Positions 20,800-28,908 of a DNA stretch of 64,000 nt are shown piece by piece. The stretch is from the NCBI GenBank assembly GCA_014654535.1, contig BNBA01000014.1, positions 40,254 through 104,253 of the forward strand. The letters are read 5' to 3'. Numbering within the stretch: the first letter of the stretch is position 1; every line of letters begins with the position of its first letter. Made by a program: the position numbers and the translations under genes. The notes under the pieces are model-generated. The model was given only the letters and a program-made list of their open reading frames with translations. It searched no databases and was not told the DNA's origin. The DNA is from Xanthomonas boreopolis (GTDB lineage Bacteria > Pseudomonadota > Gammaproteobacteria > Xanthomonadales > Xanthomonadaceae).

Positions 20800-21616
20800 C
20801 AATGCCCCGATCCCGACGCTCCAGCCACATCCCGGAGTCTGCTCGAAAGCCGCTGGGTCCGCCTGCGCGGGGACGACGGCCAGAAAAATACTGGGACCCC
20901 ATTTGCCCGGGTGTCCGGGCAAACAGGTCGTTCGCGTGAGATACGCGACTACAGCCGCCGCCACTCCGAAATCCTTCGCCGCGACGGTAATAGATCGCCA
21001 ACGCCTTGCCGTAGATGCGATCGGCCTCGACAAAGCCGAAGAAGCGGCCATCGAAGCTGGCGCCGCGATGATCGCCCAGCACCAGCACCTTGCCTGGCGG
21101 TACCACCACATCCGTCAGATCGGGGCCACCGCCGTCGTTCAGATCGAGCCGCGCGGAGCGCCCGTCAAAACGTTCGATCAGGCCGGCCTGGTCGGCCGCC
21201 AGCGATTGCCCATTGATGTACAGGTGCCCGCCACGCAGATCGACATGATCGCCGGCCACGGCCACCACCCGCTTGATCAGACGGGTGCCGTCATGGGGAG
21301 AGTCGAACACCGCCACTTCACCGCGCTGCGGCTGGCCACGCGCCACCACGATGCGTTCGGTGAACGGTACGCGCAGGCCGTACGCGCTCATGTCCACCAC
21401 CACGCGATCGCCGGGCTGCAAGGTCGGCTGCATCGAGCCGCTGGGCACGTGGTAATGGTTGGCGAAGGAGGACCGCGCGGCGATCATCAGCAGGATCATC
21501 ACCGCCAACGGCAGGGCCTCGCGGCGCAGCCAGTGGCGGGTCTTGTGCCAGCGACTGGGTTCTTCGGATGCGTGCATGGCCTGCTCCGATCGCGTGTTCG
21601 TCGCAGCATCGGCCAC
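20723..21616 (-). CDS. lepB: Signal peptidase I with aberrant C-terminal run-on
   Basis: A 297-residue signal peptidase I that cleaves signal peptides at the outer face of the inner membrane. One membrane helix (about 35-52) precedes the catalytic core. The Ser nucleophile is in HVPSGSMQPTL (Ser61) and the Lys base in GTRLIKRVVAVAGD (Lys115); GDHRGASFDGR is the conserved box E. After YYRRGEGFR (about 216) the sequence has no family similarity. It reads through a perfect hairpin (20902-20923) and into an intergenic repeat ending SGRRPRAGG. The C-terminal ~75 residues probably result from a lost stop or an indel in the GGCGGCGG run near 20955. The active core looks intact. Confidence 0.85.
   Translation of the reverse strand: MADAATNTRSEQAMHASEEPSRWHKTRHWLRREALPLAVMILLMIAARSSFANHYHVPSGSMQPTLQPGDRVVVDMSAYGLRVPFTERIVVARGQPQRGEVAVFDSPHDGTRLIKRVVAVAGDHVDLRGGHLYINGQSLAADQAGLIERFDGRSARLDLNDGGGPDLTDVVVPPGKVLVLGDHRGASFDGRFFGFVEADRIYGKALAIYYRRGEGFRSGGGCSRVSHANDLFARTPGQMGSQYFSGRRPRAGGPSGFRADSGMWLERRDRGIVSVIDRFRRSLIHRGRSGWRYTRSL
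20902..20923. terminator. Hairpin inside the lepB run-on, former terminator candidate
   Basis: TTTGCCCGG pairs perfectly with CCGGGCAAA around four bases. In the lepB direction it is followed, some bases on, by a short T run (TATTTTT). Its place after the conserved part of lepB suggests the original transcript ended here. Confidence 0.5.
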
Positions 21617-21889
21617 GCTCGGAGCGGGGACCAGTGACGATCGTCATGACCCGCGCAGACAGAAACGGGATGGCGCTGGACGCCATCCCGTCTGTTTCGT
21701 TGCGCGGCAGGGGCGCCATCCCCGCTTGCGGGGCTGAACGCGCGATGCGGGGCCGCTGGGTCTTCGCCTCCGGCCATCGGGCATAGCCCGACGGCGTTCG
21801 GCGCCACGCGAGCCAGTGGCCCGCAAGCAGCGACGCTTCACCCCCGCCTGGGCGGGGACGACGGCCATCTGCATGCAGGTCCGGCCGAC
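21617..21889. repeat. Intergenic repeats and an 11-bp-stem hairpin between dcp and lepB
   Basis: ACGGGATGGCG pairs with CGCCATCCCGT around CTGGA at 21665-21691, a good terminator-type stem. The remainder has repeat text also seen elsewhere in the window: CCGGCCATCGGGC (21772, similar at 27734) and GCGGGGACGACGGCCA (21847, similar at 20869). No gene is visible. Confidence 0.6.
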
Positions 21890-24040
21890 TTACTTCAGGC
21901 CGCGGTTCTCCAGCAGCGGTTCCACGCTCGGGTCCTTGCCGCGGAACTGGCGGTACAGGTCGGCCAGTTCGACGGTGTTGCCGCGCGAGAGGATCTTGTC
22001 GCGGAAGGTGTCGCCGTTGGCGCGGGTCAGGCCGCCGTTTTCCTTGAACCATTCGAACGCGTCGTGGTCGAGCACTTCCGACCAGAAGTAGGCGTAGTAG
22101 CCGGCCGAGTAGCCGCCGCCCCAGATGTGGTCGAAGTAGCTGGTGCGGTAGCGCGGCGGCACTTCCGCCAGGTCGACCTTGAACTTCTTCAGCGCGTCGG
22201 CCTCGAACTTGTCCACGTCCTGCAACGGCGCATCCGCCGGCAGGGTGTGCCAGGCCAGGTCGAGCAGCGCCGCCGACAGGTACTCGGTGGTGGCGTAGCC
22301 CTGGTTGAAGGTCTTGGCCTTCTGGATCTTCTCCACCAGCTCCTTGGGCATCGGCTCGCCGGTCTGGTAGTGCTTGGCGTAGTGCTCAAACACCTTCGGA
22401 TCGGTCGCCCAGTGCTCGTTGAACTGCGACGGGAACTCGACGAAGTCGCGCGAGGTGCTGGTGCCGGCCAGCGACGGATACTTCACCTTCGAGAACATGC
22501 CGTGCAGCGCATGGCCGAACTCGTGGAACATCGTGGTGACGTCGTCGAAGCTGAGCAGTGCCGGCTGGCCCGGCGCGGGCTTGGTGAAGTTGCAGACGTT
22601 GTAGACCACCGGCTTGGCGCCGGTCAGGCCGTCCTGCTCGACGAACACGTCCATCCAGGCGCCGCCGGACTTGCTGTCGCGCTTGAAGTAGTCGGTGTAG
22701 AACAGCGCCAGCGAGCTGCCGTCCTTGTCGAATACCTCGTACACCTTCATGTCCGGATGGTAGGTCGGGATGTCGGTGCGCTGCTTGAAGGTGAGGCCGT
22801 AGAGCTGGTTGGCCGCGTAGAAGACGCCGTTCTGCAGCACGTTGTCGAGCTCGAAGTACGGCTTGATCTGCGACTCGTCCAGATCGTACTTGGCCTTGCG
22901 CACCTGCTCGGCGTAGAAGTCCCAGTCGGAGGCGGCGAGCTTGAAGCCGCCCTTCTGCGCGTCGATCACCTTCTGCATCTCGGCGATCTCGCTGCGCGCC
23001 TTGGCGGTGGCGGCCGGCACGGTATCGCTGAGCAGCTTGAAGGCCGCGTCCGGGGTCTTGGCCATCTGGTCGCCCAGGCTGTAGGCGGCATAGCTGTCGA
23101 AGCCGAGCAGCTTGGCCTTCTGCGCGCGCAGCTGCGCCAGGCGCTGGATGATCTGGCGGGTATCGTTGCCGTCGCCCTTCTCGGTGCGCGTCTCGGAGGC
23201 CTGCAGCACCTGCGCGCGCAGGTCGCGGTCCTTCAGCGAGGCCAGCACCGGCTGCTGGGTGGTGTTCTGCAGGGCCAGCACGTACTTGCCGTCGAGCTTG
23301 CGCGCCTTGGCCGCCTCGGCCGCCGCGGCGACGTCGCCGTCGCTCAGGCCGTCCAGCCTGGCCTTGTCGTCCACCACCACCGCGCCGGCGGCGGTCGCGG
23401 CGACCAGCTTGGTGTGGAACTGGGTGGAAAGCGTGGTTTCCTCGACGTTGAGCTTGCGCAGGGTGGCCTTGTCGGCGTCGGACAGCTGCGCGCCGGCGCG
23501 GACGAACTCCTGGTAGTCGCGCTCGACCAGGCGCTTCTGTTCCGGATCGAGGTTCAAGGCGTCGCGCTGGTCGTAGATCGACTTGATGCGCGCGAACAGC
23601 TTCGGATCGAGGTTGATCTCGTCCTGGTGCGCGGCCAGCTTGGGCGCGATCTCTTCCTGGATCTTCTGGCGCGCGTCGTTGGTGTCGGCCTGCACCAGGC
23701 CGAAGAAGATGCGCGAAACGCGGGTCAGGGTCTCGCCGGAGCGCTCCAGCGCCTCGATCGTGTTGGCGAAGGTGGCCGGCTCGGGGTTGTCGGCGATCTT
23801 GCGGACCTCGGCCAGGTGCTGGCGCATGCCTTCCTCGAAGGCGGGCAGGTAATCGCTGTCCTGGATCTTGTCGAACGGCGGCGCCTGGAACGGCAGCGTG
23901 CTGGCGGCCAGCAGCGGGTTCGGCGCGGCATCCGGGGTCTGGGCGGTGGCGGTCTTCTCGGGCACGGCGGGGGACTCTTTTCCGGAACAGGCGGCCAGCG
24001 CCAGGCTGATGGCGGCGGCCAGTACGACGGTACGCGACAT
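21890..24040 (-). CDS. dcp: M3 family zinc peptidase (peptidyl-dipeptidase Dcp), lipoprotein
   Basis: A 716-residue M3 metallopeptidase that removes dipeptides or cuts oligopeptides. The N-terminus is a lipoprotein signal with the lipobox LAAC (Cys about 18), so it is probably anchored on the periplasmic side. The zinc motif HEFGH lies in VTTMFHEFGHALHGMFS, and the family's RDFVEFPSQFNEHWA and YSAGYYAYFWSEVLDHDAFEWF follow. Length and motifs are normal. The ATG at 24040 begins the signal peptide and follows CAGGAG; a longer in-frame start would translate the heptamer repeat as IPNPESR blocks and is rejected. Confidence 0.93.
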   Translation of the reverse strand: MSRTVVLAAAISLALAACSGKESPAVPEKTATAQTPDAAPNPLLAASTLPFQAPPFDKIQDSDYLPAFEEGMRQHLAEVRKIADNPEPATFANTIEALERSGETLTRVSRIFFGLVQADTNDARQKIQEEIAPKLAAHQDEINLDPKLFARIKSIYDQRDALNLDPEQKRLVERDYQEFVRAGAQLSDADKATLRKLNVEETTLSTQFHTKLVAATAAGAVVVDDKARLDGLSDGDVAAAAEAAKARKLDGKYVLALQNTTQQPVLASLKDRDLRAQVLQASETRTEKGDGNDTRQIIQRLAQLRAQKAKLLGFDSYAAYSLGDQMAKTPDAAFKLLSDTVPAATAKARSEIAEMQKVIDAQKGGFKLAASDWDFYAEQVRKAKYDLDESQIKPYFELDNVLQNGVFYAANQLYGLTFKQRTDIPTYHPDMKVYEVFDKDGSSLALFYTDYFKRDSKSGGAWMDVFVEQDGLTGAKPVVYNVCNFTKPAPGQPALLSFDDVTTMFHEFGHALHGMFSKVKYPSLAGTSTSRDFVEFPSQFNEHWATDPKVFEHYAKHYQTGEPMPKELVEKIQKAKTFNQGYATTEYLSAALLDLAWHTLPADAPLQDVDKFEADALKKFKVDLAEVPPRYRTSYFDHIWGGGYSAGYYAYFWSEVLDHDAFEWFKENGGLTRANGDTFRDKILSRGNTVELADLYRQFRGKDPSVEPLLENRGLK

Positions 24041-24122
24041 GGGATGAAACTCCTGGGGACTGGGGACAGCGACAGCCGCGCAACCTACCCGGTTTCCGGC
24101 GCGGCGGCATGTGCCATTGGAT

Positions 24123-24250
24123 CGGGATTCGGGATTCGGGATTCGGGATTCGGGATTCGGGATTCGGGATTCGGGATTCGGGATTCGGGATTCGGGATTC
24201 GGGATTCGGGATTCGGGATTCGGGATTCGGGATTCGGGATTCGGGATTCG
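24123..24250. repeat. GGGATTC heptamer array, about 18 copies
   Basis: An almost perfect head-to-tail array of the 7-bp word GGGATTC, 128 bp long, lying upstream of dcp. Such heptamer arrays are typical of xanthomonad intergenic regions. Copy number probably varies between strains. The 7-bp period leaves frames open, which creates artefactual ORFs. Confidence 0.97.
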
Positions 24251-24319
24251 AAAACAGGCTCTTTGGCCTCGATTGCCTGTCAAGTGTTTTTCAGGCTTTT
24301 GCGCCGATTTTTGCTCTTT

Positions 24320-24385
24320 TGTGGGAGGGGCTTCAGCCCCGACAGAAGGCCGGTAAAGCCTGTCGGGACTGAAGTCCCTCCCACA
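24320..24385. repeat. REP-like inverted repeat with 26-bp arms (copy 1)
   Basis: TGTGGGAGGGGCTTCAGCCC... on the left pairs with ...CTGAAGTCCCTCCCACA on the right: 26-bp arms, two mismatches, 14-bp loop. It belongs to the same family as the elements at 28721 and 49481. It lies between the isoaspartyl peptidase stop and the heptamer array. Confidence 0.9.
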
Positions 24386-24433
24386 ACAGCACTCGATCCG
24401 AAGTAGGCCTGTCGCTCTTCCGAGTCCCGGCTC

Positions 24434-25435
24434 TCAAAGCTTCTCTTCCTTGAAAATCGCCACATGCGGCACGCCGTCGGCGCCGATCCAGCCGCGGTAC
24501 ATGCCATCGGTGTTGAACGGGAAGGCGAAATTGCCGTTGGCATCCAGCGCGATCGCCCCGCCGTCGCCGCCGGCCTGGGGAATCTGCCGGTCGATCACCG
24601 CTTCGGCGGCCTGGGCCAGGCCCTGGCCGGCGTACTTCATCCGCGCGCAGATGTCGTAGGCCGCCACCGCGCGGATGTAGAACTCGCCCCAGCCAGTGCC
24701 GGACACCGCGCACTGGGCGTTGGCATAGGTGCCGGCGCCGATGATCGGCGAGTCGCCGACCCGGCCGTAGCGCTTGTTGGTCATGCCGCCGGTGGAGGTG
24801 CCGGCCGCGAGCCGGCCCTGCGCATCGAGCGCCAGCGCGCCGACCGTGCCGAAGTGCTTGGCGGTCTCCAGGTCGGCATGCGCCTGGCCGGAGGCCTCCT
24901 CCTTCAACGCCTTCTGCAATTGCTGCCAGCGCTTTTCGGTGCGGAAGTAGGCCGGATCGACCAGGGCGACGCCCTGCTCCTCGGCAAAGGCCTCGGCGCC
25001 GTCGCCGACCAGCATCACGTGCGGCGACTTGTCCATCACCGCGCGCGCCAGCCGGATCGGGTTCTTGACCCGGTGCACGCCGGCCACCGCGCCGGCCTTG
25101 CCGGTACTGCCGTCCATGATCGCCGCATCCAGTTCGTTGCGGCCGTCGTGGGTGAACACCGCGCCGCGGCCGGCGTTGAACTGGGGGGCGTCCTCCAGCA
25201 CGACGATCGTGGCGGCCACCGCGTCGACCGCGCTGCCTCCCTTCGCCAGTACCGCGTGGCCGGCGCGCAGCGCGCGCTCCAGCCCCGCGCGCGCCTCGGC
25301 CTCGTCCTGCGCGTCGAGCCCGCTCCTGACCACCCCGGCGCCGCCGTGGACCACCAGCATGGGCTCGGCCGCCGTGGCGCTCGCGCCGGCCAGCGACAGG
25401 GCGAGCAACAGCGAATGTCGGAACAGTTTCTTCAT
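24434..25435 (-). CDS. Isoaspartyl peptidase/L-asparaginase, Ntn-hydrolase
   Basis: A 333-residue plant-type asparaginase of the Ntn-hydrolase fold, exported by an N-terminal signal peptide (cleavage after ATAAA region, about residue 23). The proenzyme cleaves itself before the Thr in HFGTVGALALD (about residue 197), which becomes the nucleophile; GTSTGGMTNKRYGRVGDSPIIGAGTYA and the substrate loop SGTGWGE are present. MLVVHGGAG near the mature start is a family hallmark. It probably degrades isoaspartyl dipeptides in the periplasm. It lies 25 bp beyond the acyltransferase gene on the same strand, but repeats rather than operon features separate it from dcp. Confidence 0.92.
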   Translation of the reverse strand: MKKLFRHSLLLALSLAGASATAAEPMLVVHGGAGVVRSGLDAQDEAEARAGLERALRAGHAVLAKGGSAVDAVAATIVVLEDAPQFNAGRGAVFTHDGRNELDAAIMDGSTGKAGAVAGVHRVKNPIRLARAVMDKSPHVMLVGDGAEAFAEEQGVALVDPAYFRTEKRWQQLQKALKEEASGQAHADLETAKHFGTVGALALDAQGRLAAGTSTGGMTNKRYGRVGDSPIIGAGTYANAQCAVSGTGWGEFYIRAVAAYDICARMKYAGQGLAQAAEAVIDRQIPQAGGDGGAIALDANGNFAFPFNTDGMYRGWIGADGVPHVAIFKEEKL

Positions 25436-25460
25436 GCGATGCCTCGTCGAGTGGAGCGGA

Positions 25461-26090
25461 TCAGACCGTGCCGCGGTTCTTGCCCATCCAGGGCCGGTAC
25501 CAGGTGCGGATCGCGGCGATGTCGGCCTCCATGTCCTGGCCCGGCCAGAACGGCTCGCCCACGCCGATGGTCTTGCTCGGATAGTCGAAGTACACCGGCA
25601 GGATCGGCACCCCGGCGCCCTGGGCGATCTTCCAGAACCCGGCCTTCCACTGCTCCACGCGCTTGCGCGTGCCCTCCGGGGTCAGCACGTACCAGAGCCG
25701 GTCGGACTCGCGGATCAGGCGGATCGCCTGGCCGATCGTGCCCTGCGGCGAGCTGCGGTCGAGCGGGATCGCGCCCAGGCGCTTGAGCAACGGGCCCAGC
25801 GGCCACCAGAACAGGCTGGCCTTGCCCAGCACCTTGACCCCGAAGCCGAGCGCGAACTTGGCGGCGAAGCCGACGAACCCGTCCCAGTTGGACGAATGCG
25901 GCGCCACGATCATCACCAGCTTGGACAGGTCCGGCAGCCGGCCGACGATCTTCCAGCCGCTCAGGCGCAGCGCGGTACGCCCCAGCCAGCGCACGAACGG
26001 GCCATGCGCGGGCGGCATGTTCGGCGGAGAGGGCTGGCGCAGGGGGTCGAGCGGTGCCGGGGGCGGCAGCGGCGGGACGGTTTGACTCAC
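25461..26090 (-). CDS. 1-acyl-sn-glycerol-3-phosphate acyltransferase-like protein
   Basis: A 209-residue PlsC-type acyltransferase. The HX4D catalytic motif is in APHSSNWDGF, PLDRSSPQGT is the second block, and TPEGTRKR is the third. Members esterify lysophospholipids or related acceptors at the inner membrane; the exact acceptor is unknown. The GTG at 26090 is chosen because GGGAG lies five bases upstream and related proteins start with SQTVPPLP; the GTG at 26096, which overlaps the arfB stop, is an alternative. It appears to be translationally coupled to arfB. Confidence 0.85.
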   Translation of the reverse strand: MSQTVPPLPPPAPLDPLRQPSPPNMPPAHGPFVRWLGRTALRLSGWKIVGRLPDLSKLVMIVAPHSSNWDGFVGFAAKFALGFGVKVLGKASLFWWPLGPLLKRLGAIPLDRSSPQGTIGQAIRLIRESDRLWYVLTPEGTRKRVEQWKAGFWKIAQGAGVPILPVYFDYPSKTIGVGEPFWPGQDMEADIAAIRTWYRPWMGKNRGTV

Positions 26091-26092
26091 TT

Positions 26093-26524
26093 TCACTCCC
26101 AATGGGACGAAGAACGGCCACGCTTGACGTCGCTGCGCCCGCGCTTGGCTTCCAGGCGGCGCAGCTGCGATGCGCGGGTGGGCTTGGTGGCGATCCTTCG
26201 CTTGGGGACCGACAGGCTGCCGGCGATGAACTCGGCCAGCCGGGCGCGCGCGTCCTCGCGGTTGCGCTCCTGGGTACGGAAGCGCTGCGCCTCGATCACC
26301 AGCACGCCCTCGTCGGTGAGCCGGCGGTCGCGCCGGGCCAGCAGGCGCGCGCGCAACGGTTCGGGCAGCGACGGCGAACGCGCCACGTCGAAGCGCAGCT
26401 CCACCGCCGTGGCGACCTTGTTGACGTTCTGGCCGCCGGCGCCGGAAGCGCGCACGAAGCGCTCGACGATCTCCGTTTCCGGGATCGCCAGCACGGCATC
26501 GACATGGATCGGTTCGTTCCCCAT
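26093..26524 (-). CDS. arfB: Alternative ribosome-rescue factor ArfB (peptidyl-tRNA hydrolase)
   Basis: A 143-residue class I release-factor-like protein. The GGQ motif is in SGAGGQNVNKVATAVELRFD, where the Gln enters the peptidyl transferase centre. The C-terminal tail is rich in Lys/Arg (RRLEAKRGRSDVKRGRSSSH) and reads the empty mRNA channel of stalled ribosomes. Both parts needed for rescue are intact and the length is normal. The acyltransferase gene overlaps or closely follows it. ATG at 26524. Confidence 0.94.
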   Translation of the reverse strand: MGNEPIHVDAVLAIPETEIVERFVRASGAGGQNVNKVATAVELRFDVARSPSLPEPLRARLLARRDRRLTDEGVLVIEAQRFRTQERNREDARARLAEFIAGSLSVPKRRIATKPTRASQLRRLEAKRGRSDVKRGRSSSHWE

Positions 26525-26660
26525 GCGCCGATTGTATCGGGCCGCCGGTTACCGGGAGGTATCCGGGGCGCCCTGCCGGGCCCGCCGGCCGCGGCCGGCA
26601 CGTTCCGGTGCCGGCGCGGAGCGCTATCCTGCCGCTTCGCTCATTCCGCAGGACGCTCCC

Positions 26661-27194
26661 ATGAACCACCGCTCCCGCCCGCTGCGCACCCTCTGCACCC
26701 GCCTGTGCCTGGCCGTCGCGCTGGCCGCCGCCGCCCCGCTGGCCCTGGCCGCCGCGCCCAGCGACGCCGACGTGAACCGCCTGCTCTCCGCCTCCCGCGC
26801 GCAGAACATGCTCGACACGATGCTGCCGCAGATCGAGGCGATGCAGCAGCAGCAGTTCGACCAGCTCGCGGCGCAGCACCCGTTGACCGCCGAGCAGAAG
26901 GACAAGCTGGCGCGCATCCAGGCCCGTACCCGCGAGACGCTGCGCCAGGCGCTGTCCTGGTCGCAGATGCGGCCGATGTACGTGGACCTGTACAAGAAAT
27001 CGTTCTCGCGCGAGGACGTCCTGGCGATGGCCGAGTTCTACGAGAGCCCGGCCGGCCAGAGCCTGCTCGACAAGACCCCGGCGCTGATGCAGAACCTGAT
27101 GGTGGCGATCCAGCAGAAGATGATGCCGCTGTTCGCCGATCTGCAGCGGGACCTGGAAGCGATCGCCAACGAACCGGCGGCAGCAAAGCAGTGA
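26661..27194 (+). CDS. DUF2059 secreted protein
   Basis: A 177-residue exported protein: signal peptide to about residue 31 (ALAAAPSD), then an all-helical DUF2059 domain with SRAQNMLDTMLPQIEAMQQQQ, YKKSFSREDVLAMAEFYESPAGQSLLDKTPALMQNLM. The domain is widespread in proteobacteria but has no known function. The ATG at 26661 comes right after GGACG, which is a weak ribosome site; upstream in-frame extension is not conserved. It is divergent from arfB with a 136-bp gap. Confidence 0.85.
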   Translation: MNHRSRPLRTLCTRLCLAVALAAAAPLALAAAPSDADVNRLLSASRAQNMLDTMLPQIEAMQQQQFDQLAAQHPLTAEQKDKLARIQARTRETLRQALSWSQMRPMYVDLYKKSFSREDVLAMAEFYESPAGQSLLDKTPALMQNLMVAIQQKMMPLFADLQRDLEAIANEPAAAKQ

Positions 27195-27960
27195 GGACGG
27201 CAGGGATCTAGGCTGTTGCTGTTGCTGTTGCTCGTGATTTCGTTCTGGATCGGGCAACGCCTCCTCGCGCGACGGCGCGCCAACCGCCACGGCCCACGAA
27301 TGTCACTGCGGCGTGGCCCCTCTGCAGCGGCGGAGCCGGCGGGAAAAACCCCGCAGGGGCGACGCACATGGGCTCGCCGGAAAAAGGCGAAGCACCGCTT
27401 CGCCCCGGCAGGCGGGCATTCGGCGCGCGGCGAATACCCAAGGCTCGGCCGCATGGCGGGCGAGTCGCGTCGAAAAATCCCGCTGGCTGCGGGCGCGCAG
27501 GCGGGGGGTGCTTGATCAACCGTTCGGCTGCTGTGAAGCGCTTCTTTGGGTTACTTTTCTTCACGCGGCACATCCTTGTGCCGCGCCCTTCGGGCCGGCT
27601 TCGCCGTGCGGCGCCGCTCCTGCGGCGCGCGTGCGCAAGCAAAGAAAACTGACTCGCCGCAAGGCGAAAGCTTTTGCCTTCATTGCCCAAGGCCCCCAGG
27701 GCCAGAAACAACGTCCCTGGATCTTCGATCCCCGGCCATCGGGCCTGGCCCGGTGGCGCCCAGTGCCGCGCGAACCACATGGCTTCGCCCCGGGAAGGGA
27801 ACAAGTCGCTGGCACCAACACATGCGGGTACAACCCTCGGTTTGGCATGACGAGGAGACATCACCGCCTCCCATCGCCCACGACCAACACCAGCGAAGCC
27901 CCATCGGTCCGTGCGGAGCCATCCGGCCGAACAGCCGTCCCACCCTGCCGGTAGCCAACC
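27195..27960. repeat. 766-bp gene-free region with repeats and stacked hairpins
   Basis: No convincing gene. A CTGTTG triplet-type run is at 27212-27231. Between 27540 and 27680 several hairpins are stacked: GCGGCACA pairs perfectly with TGTGCCGC (27565-27584), then GCCC-TTC-GGGC, then a GGCGCCGC/GCGGCGC pair, the whole flanked by TTACTTTTCTTC and GCAAAGAAAACT, which are roughly complementary. Around 27733 lies CCGGCCATCGGGC, also found near 21772. This text is typical of dispersed xanthomonad intergenic repeats. Confidence 0.7.
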
Positions 27961-28665
27961 CTACGGCGACCAGCCGAACAGATCGCACGCCTTGCGGAAC
28001 TGCGCATCCAGCGGCGCCCTCACCTCGACCCGCCCGCCGTCCGGATGCGGAAACGCCAGCCGCTCCGCATGCAGCAGCATGCGATGCACGCCCAGCATCC
28101 GGAACGTGCGGTTGTGGCGGCCATCGCCATGGCTGGTGTCGCCGATCAGATGGTGCGAAAGGTGCTTGAGATGGCGCCGGATCTGCCGGAAGCGCCCGGT
28201 CTGCGGCTGGCAGCGCAGCAGCGCATAGCGCGAGGTCTCGAAACCGGCCGACGGCACCGGCAGCTCGCCGGTCGCCAGGCGCTGGAAACGGGTGACCGCC
28301 GGCTTCTTCTGCGGCTTGCCCGGCCCGCCGTCCAGGTCGTGGTCCACGGTGAACGCGGCCTCCGCCGGCCAGCCGCGGCATACCGCCAGGTAGTCCTTCT
28401 CGACCTCGCCGCCCATCAACGCCTTGCCGAGCGCGCCCGCCGCCTCGCGCTCGAACGCCAGCAGCAGGCAGCCGCTGGTGGCGCGGTCGAGCCGGTGCAC
28501 CAGGAAGATCGGCCGGCCCAGCTGCTCGCGCAGGCGGTCGGCCAGGAAATCGTCCTCCCCGCGCGCCAGCTTGCTGTCGTGGACCATCAGCCCGGCCGGT
28601 TTGTCGACCACCGCCAGGACATCGTCGAGGTGCAGGACCTGCACGGTTTCGGGGATTTCGTTCAC
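27961..28665 (-). CDS. truC: tRNA pseudouridine(65) synthase TruC-like
   Basis: A 234-residue RluA-family pseudouridine synthase. The catalytic Asp is in HRLDRATSG, and KPAGLMVHDSKLARGEDDF is the substrate loop. The later words KPAVTRFQRLATGELPV, QTGRFRQIRRHLKHLSHHLIGDTSHGDGRHN and MLLHAERLAFPHP follow TruC closely, so uridine 65 of tRNA is the expected target. The GTG at 28665 is used because family proteins begin with the ...VLHLDD strand shortly after; a longer frame reaches into the upstream REP element and is rejected. Confidence 0.86.
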   Translation of the reverse strand: MNEIPETVQVLHLDDVLAVVDKPAGLMVHDSKLARGEDDFLADRLREQLGRPIFLVHRLDRATSGCLLLAFEREAAGALGKALMGGEVEKDYLAVCRGWPAEAAFTVDHDLDGGPGKPQKKPAVTRFQRLATGELPVPSAGFETSRYALLRCQPQTGRFRQIRRHLKHLSHHLIGDTSHGDGRHNRTFRMLGVHRMLLHAERLAFPHPDGGRVEVRAPLDAQFRKACDLFGWSP

Positions 28666-28720
28666 CCGTGCATTATCGGCGGGCGCGGCGCGATTTACGA
28701 AGGCGCCGGAAGGCTCCGCC

Positions 28721-28791
28721 CCCGTGGGAGGAACTTCGGTCCCGACGCTTTCCCGGCAGGGCTCCGTCGGGACGGACGTCCCTCCCACGGG
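28721..28791. repeat. REP-like inverted repeat (copy 2)
   Basis: CCCGTGGGAGG and its complement CCTCCCACGGG close a long imperfect stem whose inner part is GTCCCGACG facing CGTCGGGAC. It belongs to the same family as the elements at 24320 and 49481 and lies between truC and the two-component operon. Confidence 0.85.
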
Positions 28792-28847
28792 GCTATCCCC
28801 GACGGCGATCGCCCACGAGGGACCACCCGCCAGTACGAACAGGACCT

Positions 28848-28864
28848 TTTAAGAACTCTTTAAA
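28848..28864 (+). promoter_or_regulatory. PmrA-like box upstream of the two-component operon
   Basis: TTTAAG and TTTAAA are direct half-sites separated by AACTC, matching the YTTAAK-N5-YTTAAK pattern bound by PmrA/QseB-type regulators. It lies 45 bp before the response-regulator start, suggesting autoregulation. A near-identical copy is at 32644. Confidence 0.72.
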
Positions 28865-28908
28865 CCCTCCGGCCTACCATCGCCGGCCAACCTCCCGGAA
28901 ACCCGCCC

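Noticed and set aside
24041..24283. N-terminal extension of Dcp through the heptamer array (IPNPESR blocks)
   Set aside because: The lipoprotein signal with ribosome site begins at 24040; the extension is translated repeat.
27216..28169. Several medium-size frames in the 27.2-28.2 kb gap
   Set aside because: They follow dispersed repeats, change frame by chance, and have Arg/Pro/Ala-rich products without domains.
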